A DNA stretch of 64,000 nt, from the NCBI RefSeq assembly GCF_032464895.1, contig NZ_JAWDIC010000002.1, forward strand, positions 62,001 to 126,000, in the 5' to 3' direction. The stretch comes from Phycicoccus sp. M110.8 (GTDB lineage: Bacteria; Actinomycetota; Actinomycetes; Actinomycetales; Dermatophilaceae). The notes under the pieces were generated by a model. It did not search any database. It worked only from the letters and a program-made list of their open reading frames with translations, and was not told the DNA's origin. Each line of letters starts with the position of its first letter. Position 1 is the first letter of the stretch. Positions 52,690 through 61,676 of this stretch are shown here, piece after piece. The position numbers were made by a program, and so were the translations under genes.

Positions 52690-55600
52690 CAGGCGCCGGC
52701 CTCCTTCGTGTCGGTGGTCCGCAGCTGGTTGCTGGTCTCGACCGTGATGCCCGCCCGCGACCGGTACTCCTCGACCAGCCGCAGCAGCGCCTCACCGCGC
52801 GGGCGCCGGCCCGGGACGATGTCGCACGACCCGACCTTCGACTCCTGGATCTGGACGTTGGGGTCCAGGGCGATGCCGAGCAGGTCGTTGGCCGCGTCAC
52901 CGGAGACGATGGCGTCCCCGCCGACGCCCCAGTGGTACGGCAGGCCCACTTGGTGGATGGTGTGGCCGCCCACCTGCAGCGGCGTGATCCGCTCGGTGAC
53001 CAGCACCCTGGCCTCGATCGCCGACCGGGCGGACACGATCGTCGCCCAGCCGCCGTTGACCAGACCGCGCTCGGCCGCGAGCTCCGGGGAGACCTCGCAG
53101 AAGAACTCGGGCTGCAGCTCGGACAGGTACGGCAGCCAGCGGCTCATGCCACCGGCCGTGTGGTGCTCGGTCAGCCGGTACGTCGTGAAGACGAACGGGA
53201 AGACGTCGGACCCCGGCTGCGTCCCCGACGGGCTGAACAGGTTGTCCTTGCGCGGGAAGACCCGGCGGGCGGGGTTGCTCTGCTGCCCGTAGAGCGGGTT
53301 CTGGACCGGGGACTCCTGCGGCTCGTAGTGCGTCGGCATCGGTCCGTCGAGCATGCCCTTGGGCGTGAAGAGCCAGCCCTTGCCGTCGGCCATCATGACG
53401 AACGGGTCGTCGCCGGCGAGGCCGTCGGGTCCGCCGGTGCCGGGCTCCGGCCGGTACGACGGGGCCTTGGTCTTGACGAAGTCCGGCGTGTCGATGCCGG
53501 TCCAGGTCGAGTTCTCCTCGTCCCACCAGACGTACTTCTTGCGCTCGCTCCACGGCTTGCCCTCGGGGTCGGCCGAGGCGCGGTTGTAGAGGATGCGGCG
53601 GTTGTCGGGCCAGGCCCAGCCCCACTCCTGGGCGGTGGGGCCCTGCTCGCGCCCGGGCTTGCGGTTGGCCGCGCGGTTGACGCCCTTGGCGTAGACGCCG
53701 GAGTAGATCCAGCAGCCGCAGCTGGTGGAGCCGTCGGCCTTGAGGTCGGTGTACATGTCCGCCAGCTCGCCGGCCTTGTCACCGGACAGGTGCCGCCCGT
53801 TGATCTCCTGCAGCACCGCCTCGCCGCTGATCTCGCCGTCCTCGTCGAGGGGGTAGTCCCAGGTGAGGTCGAGCAGCGGGCGGTCGCGCGGGTCGTCGGA
53901 GTCGGCGAGCCGGGCACGGATCCGCTTGCCGAGCTCGTAGAAGAACTCCAGCTCGCTCTGGCACTCACCCGGCGGGTTGACCGCCTTGTGCCGCCACTGC
54001 AGCAGGCGCTGGGTCTGCGTGAAGGTGCCGGCCTTCTCGACGTGCGAGGCAGGCGGCAGGAAGAACACCTCGGTGCCGATCTTCTCGGTCTCGAGCTCAC
54101 CCGTGGCGATCTCGGGCGCGTCCTTCCAGAACGTCGCGGACTCGATCATCTGCAGGTCGCGGACGACCAGCCACTTCAGCTGGGCCAGGGCCAGACGCTG
54201 CATCTTGCCGTGCGCGGACCCCACCGCGGGGTTCTGCCCGAGCAGGAAGTAGCCCTCGACCTCGCCGTCCCGCATGGCCATGGTCGTCTGGTACGTCCCG
54301 TGGGCGCCGCTGAGCCGTGGCAGGTAGTCGTACGCCCAGTTGTTCTCCTTGGTCGCAGCGTCGCCCCACCACGCCTTGAGCAGGCTCACGGCATACGCGT
54401 CGGCGTTGGCCCAGAAGCCCTTCTGCTCCTTGTTGGCGATGGCGGCGACGTAGTCGTCCCAGGTGTCGTGGTTGCCCACCATTGGCATGGCGAGGTACCC
54501 CGGGAGGATGTTGTAGAGCGTGGGGATGTCGGTCGAGCCCTGGATGCTGGCGTGTCCGCGCAGCGCCATCACCCCGCCTCCGGGCCGCCCCATGTTGCCC
54601 AGCAGGAGCTGGACGATGGCGGCGGTGCGGATGAACTGGGCACCGAGCGAGTGGTGCGTCCAGCCCACGGCGTAGACGAACGCCGAGGTGCGGTCCCGGC
54701 CGCTGTTCTCCGTGAGGGCCTTGGCGACGTAGTGGAAGTCCTCGACGCTGATCCCGCAGACCTCGGCCACCATCTCGGGGGTGTACCGCGAGTAGTGGCG
54801 CTTGAGCAGCTGGAACACGGTGTGCGGGTCCTGCAGCGTCTCGTCGCGCTTGACCCGGGCGTGCTCCAGGGCCGGGCCGCCGGAGCCGTGCTCGTCACCG
54901 GCCGAGCGCTTCGAGGCGGAGTGGCCGTGCTCGTGCGTCGCCGCGGGGCCGCCGATGGTGCCGGGCGAGGCGTCCGGCGTCTCACCCTCGGTGGCGTACG
55001 CCCAGCTCGAGGAGTCGTAGTTGCCCAGCTCGTCGTCGTAGCCGGAGAACAGGCCGTCGAGGTCCTCGGTGTCCTTGAAGTCCTCGCTGACGATGGTTGC
55101 CGCGTTGGTGTACGCGACGACGTACTCCTTGAAGTACAGCTCGTTCGTGAGGATGTGGTTGATCAGGGCACCGAGGAAGGCCACGTCGCTGCCGGCACGG
55201 ATCGGCACGTGCTTGTCCGAGGTCGCCGACGTGCGGGTGAACCGCGGGTCGATGTGGATGACCTTGGCGCCGCGCAGGCGCGCCTCGCTCACCCACTGGT
55301 AACCCACCGGATGGCACTCGGCCATGTTGGAGCCCTGGATGACGATGCAGTCGGCGTTGGCCAGGTCCTGCAGGTACTGCGTCGCGCCACCGCGACCGAA
55401 CGAGGACCCCAGACTGGGGACCGTGGAGGAGTGTCAAATACGGGCCTGGTTCTCGATCTGGATCGCGCCCGCGGCGGTGAAGAGCTTCTTGATCAGGTAG
55501 TTCTCCTCATTGTCGAGGGTGGCTCCCCCGAGCGAGGCGATGCCCATGGTTCGGCGCAGCGGACGGCCGTGCTCGTCGGCGTCCTGCCACGTGCGGCGGC

Positions 55601-56003
55601 GGGTCTCGACGAACCGGTCGGCGATCATGTCGATCGCGGTGTCGCGGTCCATGCGCTCCCACTCGGTGCCGTTCGGGCGCCGGTAGAGCACGTGGGTCTG
55701 GCGGGCGGGGCTGTTGACGAGCTGCTCGCTGGCCGACCCCTTGGGGCACAGCCGCCCGCGCGAGATCGGGGAGTCCGGGTCGCCCTCGATCTGCACGACC
55801 TTCTCGTCCTTGACGAACACCTTCTGGCCGCAGCCGACGGCGCAGTAGGGGCAGACCGACTGCACGACCCGGTCCGCCGTCGACGTGCGCGGGGTCATGG
55901 ACCGGGTGCGCGCGGACGTGACGGCCGGGCCCCGGCCGAGCAGGTCACCACTGCGGACCTGTCGGAGCACAGGCCAATCCAGGAAGGTCTTCCTCGAGCT
56001 CAT
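52689..56003 (-). CDS. fdhA: selenocysteine-containing formate dehydrogenase, major subunit
   Basis: A 1104-residue molybdopterin enzyme that oxidises formate to CO2. The UGA at 55434-55436 is read as Sec190 in the context NQARI-Sec-HSSTVPSLG. The frame is open on both sides, so a simple gene caller would split it in two. The N-terminal [4Fe-4S] site is CPYCAVGCGQK. The MGD-binding parts include IVIQGSNMAECHPVGYQW and ILGQNPAVGS-like segments. It starts MSSRKTFLDWPVLRQ behind AAGGAGG and has no twin-arginine signal, which suggests a cytosolic face. A His-rich insert (HEHGHSASK) lies near residue 345. It is the first gene of fdhA-fdhB-nrfD-OFA. Confidence 0.95.
55399..55433 (-). promoter_or_regulatory. 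predicted bacterial SECIS element of fdhA
   Basis: Directly after the UGA, the RNA can fold through GGUCCCCAGUCUGGGGUCC, a stem with one U-U mismatch and a short GUC loop. Position and loop fit a bacterial SECIS bound by SelB. The exact fold was not calculated. Confidence 0.6.
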
Positions 56004-56215
56004 GTTCAGCCTCCTTGCGGCGACCATATCTCCGGGTCCGCGACGGCGCACTCCCGACGAAGCGGACGCGTCGTCACGACCCGGCAGCCGGCCATCAGAG
56101 GGTGTCGACACAGGTACAGCTGTGCGTGTCGACGCAGGTCAGCGGAGCGGCGTCCGGCCCCGACTGGCCCGCTACCAACCCTCTGCGCGGGCGTCCCCTC
56201 CCCCGGAGGCCGACC

Positions 56216-56614
56216 TCAGCGGACGGCGGGGATGAGCAGGATCTGACCCGCGTGGACCTGGTCGGAGGCGAGGTCGTTGGCGACCTGGATGCGGGCGACG
56301 GCGTCGGCCACCGGGAGACCGGGAAGCTGCGTCGCGGCGACCTCCGAGAGGGTCTGCCCCGAGCGCACGGTGGTGGAGTGGTCGATGGTCGTGGCCGACG
56401 CACCACCGGAGAAGGCGGCCACGGCGATGGCGACGAGCGCCACCAGCACGGTCAGGGTGATGGCGAGCCGTCCGGCGCGGGTCAGGCGCAGCGGTGCTGG
56501 CGCTGGGACGCGGACCTCGTCGCCGCACGGCACCGAGACCAGGTGCGGGCGTGCGGGTCGGCGCGGCTCGCGCACCGGCGCGGCGGTGACGTCCCAGGCG
56601 ACTGCTGCACTCAT
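56216..56614 (-). CDS. LysM-domain membrane protein divergent from lexA
   Basis: A 132-residue protein with one membrane helix (about residues 51-72) and a C-terminal LysM peptidoglycan-binding domain (TTVRSGQTLSEVAATQLPGL ... AGQILLIP). The start at MSAAVAW follows GGAGG. Proteins of this build next to lexA (Rv2719c/ChiZ in mycobacteria, DivS in corynebacteria, YneA in Bacillus) halt cell division during the SOS response. LexA-type sites in the shared region support that role here. It shares no operon with fdhA. Confidence 0.85.
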   Translation of the reverse strand: MSAAVAWDVTAAPVREPRRPARPHLVSVPCGDEVRVPAPAPLRLTRAGRLAITLTVLVALVAIAVAAFSGGASATTIDHSTTVRSGQTLSEVAATQLPGLPVADAVARIQVANDLASDQVHAGQILLIPAVR

Positions 56615-56690
56615 CGGGTCCTCCATCGTCATGGTCCTCGAACAGGTGTCCGAAGGCCGTAGGTTGCCAGTTCTAGCACGCATGTTCGAA

Positions 56691-56740
56691 TGCTTCAAGA
56701 CACGCGTCGAACACATGTTTGGAAACTGTGTTCGAACGCC
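56691..56740. promoter_or_regulatory. SOS (LexA) boxes in the LysM-lexA space
   Basis: TCGAACACATGTTTGG at 56707-56722 matches the actinobacterial SOS box with one deviation. Further half-sites TGTTCGAA lie at 56693-56700 and GTGTTCGAACG at 56728-56738. They sit between the two divergent genes and probably bind LexA. Confidence 0.75.
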
Positions 56741-56896
56741 ATACGCTGTGCCCACGTCGAGGAGCACACCAGAGGGCACTGACAACGCTCCGTCCCGGAG
56801 CGGCCCGAGCCGGCTTCGAGACGGCCCCGAGACGTCGGAGCACCCGGCGCACGCGGCCGGGCACACGGCACCTGACCTGCAGAAACGAGGAGCGGC

Positions 56897-57622
56897 ATGA
56901 GCGGCGACAACGTCAAGGAACTCCCCGACCGCGACCGCGGCGACGGCCTGACCGTCCGCCAGCGCAAGGTCCTGGAGGTCATCCGCAACTCGGTCGACCG
57001 ACGGGGCTACCCGCCGAGCCTGCGCGAGATCGGCGAGGCCGTCGGCCTGACGTCACCGAGCTCGGTCGCGCACCAGCTGGCCACCCTCGAGCGCAAGGGC
57101 TACCTGCGCCGCGACCCGAACCGGCCCCGGGCCATCGAGGTCGTCTCCCCCGACGCCGGCGCCGACGGCCGTGGCTACCGCGGCGGCGCGGCCCCGCAGG
57201 ACGAGGTCGCCGAGTTCGACGAGACCGGCATGGGCGACGCCCGCCCCGAGGCCTCCTACGTCCCGGTGCTGGGCCGGATCGCCGCCGGCGTGCCGATCAC
57301 CGCGGAGGAGTCGGTCGAGGAGGTCTTCCCCCTGCCGAAGCAGATCGTCGGCGAGGGCTCGCTGTTCCTGCTCAAGGTCGTCGGGGACTCGATGATCGAC
57401 GCGGCGATCTGCGACGGCGACTGGGTGGTCGTCCGCCAGCAGCCCACGGCCGACAACGGCGACATCGTCGCGGCAATGCTGGACAACGAGGCGACGGTCA
57501 AGACGTTCAAGCGCCGCGACGGCAAGGTCTGGCTGCTCCCCCACAACCCGGCGTTCGAGCCGATCGACGGCGACCACGCGACGATCCTCGGCAAGGTCAC
57601 AGCGGTCCTGCGCCGCGTCTGA
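56897..57622 (+). CDS. lexA: LexA repressor
   Basis: A 241-residue SOS repressor and self-cleaving protease. The winged helix lies at about residues 20-85 ([20 protein letters not shown]). The cleavage site is Ala130-Gly131 (GRIAAGVP) and the catalytic dyad is Ser165 in GDSM and Lys202 in ATVKTFK. The inner linker of about 40 residues is longer than in E. coli, as usual in actinobacteria. SOS boxes lie upstream. The last codons are duplicated in tandem just after the stop. Confidence 0.96.
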   Translation: MSGDNVKELPDRDRGDGLTVRQRKVLEVIRNSVDRRGYPPSLREIGEAVGLTSPSSVAHQLATLERKGYLRRDPNRPRAIEVVSPDAGADGRGYRGGAAPQDEVAEFDETGMGDARPEASYVPVLGRIAAGVPITAEESVEEVFPLPKQIVGEGSLFLLKVVGDSMIDAAICDGDWVVVRQQPTADNGDIVAAMLDNEATVKTFKRRDGKVWLLPHNPAFEPIDGDHATILGKVTAVLRRV

Positions 57623-57667
57623 CCCGGGGCCTGCGCCGCGTCTGACCCGAGCCGTGCGCCGCGTGCC
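57608..57667. repeat. 23-bp tandem duplication of the lexA 3' end
   Basis: Units at 57608-57630 and 57631-57653 differ at two or three bases (CTGCGCCGCGTCTGACCCG), and a partial third follows. The first unit contains the last lexA codons and the stop, so the stop itself is duplicated. Confidence 0.8.
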
Positions 57668-57717
57668 GCGTCACCGACCACCGTGCGGATCAGTGACGTG
57701 GCACTCGGCTGACGCCC

Positions 57718-58137
57718 TCAGCTCTCGTCGCCCAGCGCGTCGAGGTAGTGCGTGAGGCGGGCGGTGAACTTCTCGCCGCCGTCGCCGTCGGCCCACAGCT
57801 CCCACAGCTCGTTGTCGTCCGAGCGCAGGGCCCGGTGCAGCGCCTGGGTGGCCAGCTCCTCGAGGCGCTCGTCGATGTCGAGCGGGTCCTCGTCGACCCA
57901 GCGAGGGACGTTGCGCTCCCCCACCACCGACTCGGGGTCGTCGCAGGCCGACACGATGACGGCCGCGGCGATCGCCTCCGACATCACCGGCGCCTCGATG
58001 TAGTCGCGGGCGCGGACGACCCGGCCCAGCGCCGACTCCACCCGCTCCCTGCGCCCCTCGGGGTCGGACTCCTCGAGGTCGTCGAGGAAGTCCAGTGCGT
58101 CGTCGTTCTCGAACGGTCCCGCACCCGTCGCACCCAT
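57718..58137 (-). CDS. DUF4259-family protein
   Basis: A 139-residue acidic protein with the DUF4259 pattern: the opening GPFENDDALDFLDDLEE, then SEAIAAAVIVSACDDPESVV and ATQALHRALRSDDNELWELW. The family is widespread and uncharacterised; it is mostly helical. The ATG start is at MGATGAGPFENDD. It stands between lexA and a GNAT gene with no evident operon. Confidence 0.85.
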   Translation of the reverse strand: MGATGAGPFENDDALDFLDDLEESDPEGRRERVESALGRVVRARDYIEAPVMSEAIAAAVIVSACDDPESVVGERNVPRWVDEDPLDIDERLEELATQALHRALRSDDNELWELWADGDGGEKFTARLTHYLDALGDES

Positions 58138-58219
58138 GGGTTCGCCTCCCACGTCTCGCACCAACCTGTTCGGCACGAGAGTGCCAAGACCGAGCCGTCT
58201 GCGCCAGCCCTCTCCTGGG

Positions 58220-58738
58220 TCAGGCGAGCCGTTGGTACCAGACGGTGTCGACCCAACGGCCGAACTTGTTCCCCACCTCCCGCAGGACCCCCACGCGCTC
58301 GAAGCCGAACGCCACGTGGAGCGCCTCGCTGGCCTCGTTCGGCTGGGCGATGACCGCGAGCTGCGTGTGCACGGACGGCTCGGCGTCCAGCCGGGCCAGC
58401 AGCGCGGCATACAGGCTCCGGGCGACGCCACGCCCTCGGGCGGAGGCGTCGACGTAGACCGACACCTCCTTGGTGCCCGCGTAGGCGGGACGCGGGCGGA
58501 AGGGCCCGGAGAACGCGTAGCCGACCACCTCCTCGTCGAGGCACGCGACGAGGACCACGTCGCCGGGGCCGGTCGCGGCCAGCTTCTCGCCGAGGTATGC
58601 CGCGCCGCGCTCCTGGGTGTCGAACGTCGCCACCGACGTGCGCACCTGCTCGTCGTAGATCGCGGCCATCGCTGGCAGGTCGGACGGCGTGGCGTCGCGG
58701 ACCGTGACAGGCCCGGGTGCGGTGGCGGGGGCGGACAT
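58220..58738 (-). CDS. GNAT acetyltransferase, phosphinothricin-type
   Basis: A 172-residue acetyltransferase like the Pat/YncA group. The opening is VTVRDATPSDLPAMAAIYDE, with the substrate segment TVATFDTQE-like (SVATFDTQE) and the acetyl-CoA loop VYVDASARGRGVARSLYAAL. It ends GRWVDTVWYQRL, typical of the group. Members acetylate phosphinothricin, methionine sulfoximine or related amines. It is divergent from a SAM methyltransferase gene with almost no spacer (18 bases). Confidence 0.9.
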   Translation of the reverse strand: MSAPATAPGPVTVRDATPSDLPAMAAIYDEQVRTSVATFDTQERGAAYLGEKLAATGPGDVVLVACLDEEVVGYAFSGPFRPRPAYAGTKEVSVYVDASARGRGVARSLYAALLARLDAEPSVHTQLAVIAQPNEASEALHVAFGFERVGVLREVGNKFGRWVDTVWYQRLA

Positions 58739-58756
58739 ATCGGCGATGCTAGGGGG

Positions 58757-59401
58757 ATGAGCGAGGAACGCGGCCACGAGCACCGACCGTCGGGCAGCGC
58801 GCCGGGCGGCAGCGGCGGCGAGCGCCGGAGGATGTGGGACGAGCGGTATGCCGCGACCGGCCGCGTCTGGAGCGCGGAGCCGAACGCCGAGGTGGAGCGC
58901 ATCATCGGCGACTGGGAGCCGGGACGGGCCCTCGACCTCGGGGCGGGCGAGGGGCGGCACGCGGTGTGGCTGGCTGCCAAGCGGTGGCGCGTCACCGCGG
59001 TCGACTTCTCGGCCGTTGGCCTGGCCAAGGGCGAGAAGGAGTCCGCCGCCCGCGGGCTGCGGGTCGACTGGGTGGTCGCGGACGTCCGGTCGTGGCAGCC
59101 GCCGGCATCCACGGCGTACGACCTCGTGCTGGTGGCCTACCTGCACCTGCCGGAGGACGTCCTCACCCGGGCCACGGCGTGGCTGGCGCCCGGCGGCGCC
59201 CTCGTCGTCGTGGGGCACGCACTGCGCAACCTGAGCGAGGGCGTCGGAGGACCGCAGGACCCCGCCCTGCTGCAGACGGTCGAGGGGCTGCGCGAGGTCG
59301 CGTCGGAGCTCGACATCGAGCGCTGCGAGGAGATCGTGCGGCACACCGACGCCGGCGACGCGATCGACGTCGTGCTGGTGGCCCGGCGCCCGACGTCCTG
59401 A
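58757..59401 (+). CDS. class I SAM-dependent methyltransferase
   Basis: A 214-residue methyltransferase similar to the TehB/thiopurine type. The SAM-binding motif is ALDLGAGEGRHAVWLAA, with AVDFSAVGLAKGEKE and the later YDLVLVAYLHLPED. The opening MWDERYAATGRVWSAEPN is characteristic of this family. The start is at MSEERGHEHRPSG, and the first 22 residues are probably disordered. Substrate unknown. It converges with the Sir2 gene across a short tandem-repeat spacer. Confidence 0.9.
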   Translation: MSEERGHEHRPSGSAPGGSGGERRRMWDERYAATGRVWSAEPNAEVERIIGDWEPGRALDLGAGEGRHAVWLAAKRWRVTAVDFSAVGLAKGEKESAARGLRVDWVVADVRSWQPPASTAYDLVLVAYLHLPEDVLTRATAWLAPGGALVVVGHALRNLSEGVGGPQDPALLQTVEGLREVASELDIERCEEIVRHTDAGDAIDVVLVARRPTS

Positions 59402-59406
59402 GTGTC

Positions 59407-59470
59407 GCGCCAGGCGGGCGCCGCGCCAGGCAGACGCCGCGTCAGGCAGACGCCGTGTCAGGCGCCGAGC
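59407..59470. repeat. 16-bp tandem repeat, about four copies
   Basis: Units GCGCCAGGCGGGCGCC, GCGCCAGGCAGACGCC, GCGTCAGGCAGACGCC and a partial fourth fill the gap between the methyltransferase stop and the sir2 stop. The last unit covers the sir2 stop codon. Confidence 0.8.
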
Positions 59471-60309
59471 CGGGCCACGAGGCGCGTCAGGGTCGGGCCC
59501 AGGGGGGCGTCGAGCTGGATGCTCGCCTCGCCGTCACCCCGTGTCCGGCCGCGGGTGATGATCGCGACCGGGATGCCCAGCGCGTGCGCGCGGCGGACGA
59601 ACCGGTAGCCGCTCATCACCTTCAGGCTCGAGCCGAGCACGAGCAGCGCACTGGCTGACTCGGTCAGGCGAAAGCACTTCTCCACCAACGGTTTGGGCAC
59701 CGACTCGCCGAAGAAGACGACGTCCGGCTTGAGAGTGTCGCGGCCGCACACCAGGCAGAGCGGGACGACGAACGCCTCGACGTCGAGGGCGTTGAGCGCG
59801 ATGTCGCCGTCGGGTCGGATCTCGTCGGACGTCACCGTGAACGAGGGGTTGGCCTCGCGCATCCGCTCGTCGAGGTCCCAGCGGCTGGAGCGGTCGCCGC
59901 AGGTGAGGCAGACGACCTTGGCCAGCGAGCCGTGCAGCTCGACGACGTCGGTGGCGCCGGCGTGCTGGTGCAGGCCGTCGACGTTCTGCGTGATGACCGA
60001 GCCGATCCGACCGGTCGCCTGCAGCCGGGCGACCGCGTCATGGCCGGCGTTCGGGCGGGCGAGGTTGAAGCGCTGCCACCCGACGTAGCTGCGGGCCCAG
60101 TACTTCTTGCGGGCCTCGCTCGAGGCGGTGAACTCCGAGTACTGCATCGGCGTGACGCGCCGCTGGCCGTCGGGTCCGCGGTAGTCGGGGATGCCGGACT
60201 CCGTCGAGATCCCGGCCCCGGTGAGGGCGACGACACCGCCCCGGTCGAGGAGGGCCGCGACGTGGTCGAGGTCGTCCTCGGTCGTCGTCGTGGTGGCGGG
60301 CCGGGTCAC
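59458..60309 (-). CDS. Sir2-family NAD-dependent protein deacetylase
   Basis: A 283-residue sirtuin that deacylates lysines using NAD. The NAD motif is TGAGISTESGIPDYRG (30-45), with QNVDGLHQ and the catalytic His in ELHG. The zinc pairs are CLTC and CLVC, about 50 residues apart. The C-terminal part has FFGESVPK and LGSSLKVMSG, both classical. GTG start at VTRPATTTTTEDD. It is a class III/bacterial-type sirtuin. No acetyltransferase partner is adjacent. Confidence 0.94.
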   Translation of the reverse strand: MTRPATTTTTEDDLDHVAALLDRGGVVALTGAGISTESGIPDYRGPDGQRRVTPMQYSEFTASSEARKKYWARSYVGWQRFNLARPNAGHDAVARLQATGRIGSVITQNVDGLHQHAGATDVVELHGSLAKVVCLTCGDRSSRWDLDERMREANPSFTVTSDEIRPDGDIALNALDVEAFVVPLCLVCGRDTLKPDVVFFGESVPKPLVEKCFRLTESASALLVLGSSLKVMSGYRFVRRAHALGIPVAIITRGRTRGDGEASIQLDAPLGPTLTRLVARLGA

Positions 60310-60331
60310 CGGACAAGCGTACGTGGGCGGC

Positions 60332-61609
60332 TCAGAACCGGCCGAGCAGCAGTCGCTTCGCCGAGTCGGCCAGGGCCCGCTCGGCCACGGCCGGGTCGGC
60401 GACGTCGTCGTGGGGAGGGTTCGGCGGGACGTCACGTGTGATGAGGTGCGGTGCGTGGGCGCGCACCTGCGCGTCGGCGATGAGGTAGCCGTGGCGCTCG
60501 AGGACGTGCTGCTCCTGCTCGGAGAAGGTGTCGAGGTCCGTCCGGACGGCGTTGATGAGCTCGGTCGTGCTGCGCGGGTAGCAGCCGTCCACCACCATGT
60601 CGAGCGCCCAGGACGTGCCGAGGATCGCCTGCCGTGCGTATGCCGCGTGCAGCCAGCGGGAGCGCACCGACTGGCCGCCGTTCGTGGCGATGCCGAGGAT
60701 CCGCAGCATGCGACCGGCGACGGTGCGCTCGGTGCGGGCACGGAAGACGCCGCCCCCGTCGCTGACGAGGACCGTGGCGTGGCGCTTCCAGACGGGCTCG
60801 AGGCCGAGGTTGTCGTAGACACCGCCGTCGGTGAGGCGGATGCGGTGGCGGATCGCCCGGCGGGCGTCGTCGGACTCCAGGCCCTTGTGGCCGCCGGTGA
60901 GGCCGAGGGCGTCGCCGTCCAGGACCATCGGCGCGAAGAAGGGCGGGAACGCGCAGGAGGCAGCCACGATGTCGGCGATGCGCACGGTGCCGGGCGGCGC
61001 GGCATACCCGAGGCGGTAGTCGCCCACGCGCCCGTGCGGCTGGTGGGCGGTCGGGTCCTCGAACACCCAGTTGACGCCGTAGCCGATCTCGGTGGCACCG
61101 GTGATGATGGCGGGCCCGGCGACGGCGTTGTCCCGCAACGGGGTCGACCACCACGCGACGGTCTCGGTGAGCTCGTCGGCGAGGGCGCGCACCGCGGCGT
61201 CGGAGGTCAGCCAGCGCCAGGGCAACAGCCGGCTCAGCAGGGCCGGCGTGCGGATGTTGCGGGAGGTGAGGCGGGCGAGCGGCGCCGCGACGTACTCCTC
61301 GAAGCCCTGCACCTCTCCCCCACCGGCAGGAAAGGTGAGCCGGGGGTCGGCCACGAGGTTGGCGACGATCGAGCCGCCGGAGACGCCGCTGACCGTCGTG
61401 AGCTGGGCGAGGACGCCGAGCTCGCTGAGGCGGCGCAGGGCGCCGAGGTGGAAGAGCGCGGCGCGGTAGCCGCCGCCGGACAGGCACAGGGCCGTGCCGC
61501 TGCGGCGGCGGCCGGTCTGCGGGGTGACGGCGTCGCCAAGGTCCGCGACGTCGGTGTCGGGGTCGACGTCGTCGAGGGCTCGGGTGGTGGCGCTCTGCTC
61601 GGGCTTCAT
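60332..61609 (-). CDS. patatin-like phospholipase
   Basis: A 425-residue serine lipid hydrolase. The oxyanion loop is LSGGGYRAALFHLG, the nucleophile Ser lies in GVSGGS, and the partner Asp in LTDGGVYDN. These form the Ser-Asp dyad of patatins. The start is the Met of MKPEQSATTRALDD, although no good ribosome site is seen; a start about 33 residues upstream is possible. There is no signal peptide. It may cut membrane or storage lipids. It is not in an operon. Confidence 0.9.
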   Translation of the reverse strand: MKPEQSATTRALDDVDPDTDVADLGDAVTPQTGRRRSGTALCLSGGGYRAALFHLGALRRLSELGVLAQLTTVSGVSGGSIVANLVADPRLTFPAGGGEVQGFEEYVAAPLARLTSRNIRTPALLSRLLPWRWLTSDAAVRALADELTETVAWWSTPLRDNAVAGPAIITGATEIGYGVNWVFEDPTAHQPHGRVGDYRLGYAAPPGTVRIADIVAASCAFPPFFAPMVLDGDALGLTGGHKGLESDDARRAIRHRIRLTDGGVYDNLGLEPVWKRHATVLVSDGGGVFRARTERTVAGRMLRILGIATNGGQSVRSRWLHAAYARQAILGTSWALDMVVDGCYPRSTTELINAVRTDLDTFSEQEQHVLERHGYLIADAQVRAHAPHLITRDVPPNPPHDDVADPAVAERALADSAKRLLLGRF

Positions 61610-61676
61610 CGTGCGGTCGATGAAAGCAGAGGGTCCGGACACCCGCCCGCCGTCGGTCGTGGCACCGGCCGCGGCG

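Noticed and set aside
55434-55436. fdhA as a nonsense pseudogene
   Set aside because: The stop is TGA at the known Sec position, a hairpin follows, and the Sec machinery is adjacent.
52932-56246. A 1104-codon open frame on the plus strand over fdhA
   Set aside because: The minus strand encodes a full formate dehydrogenase with all motifs. The plus frame has no recognisable domain and only reflects codon bias.
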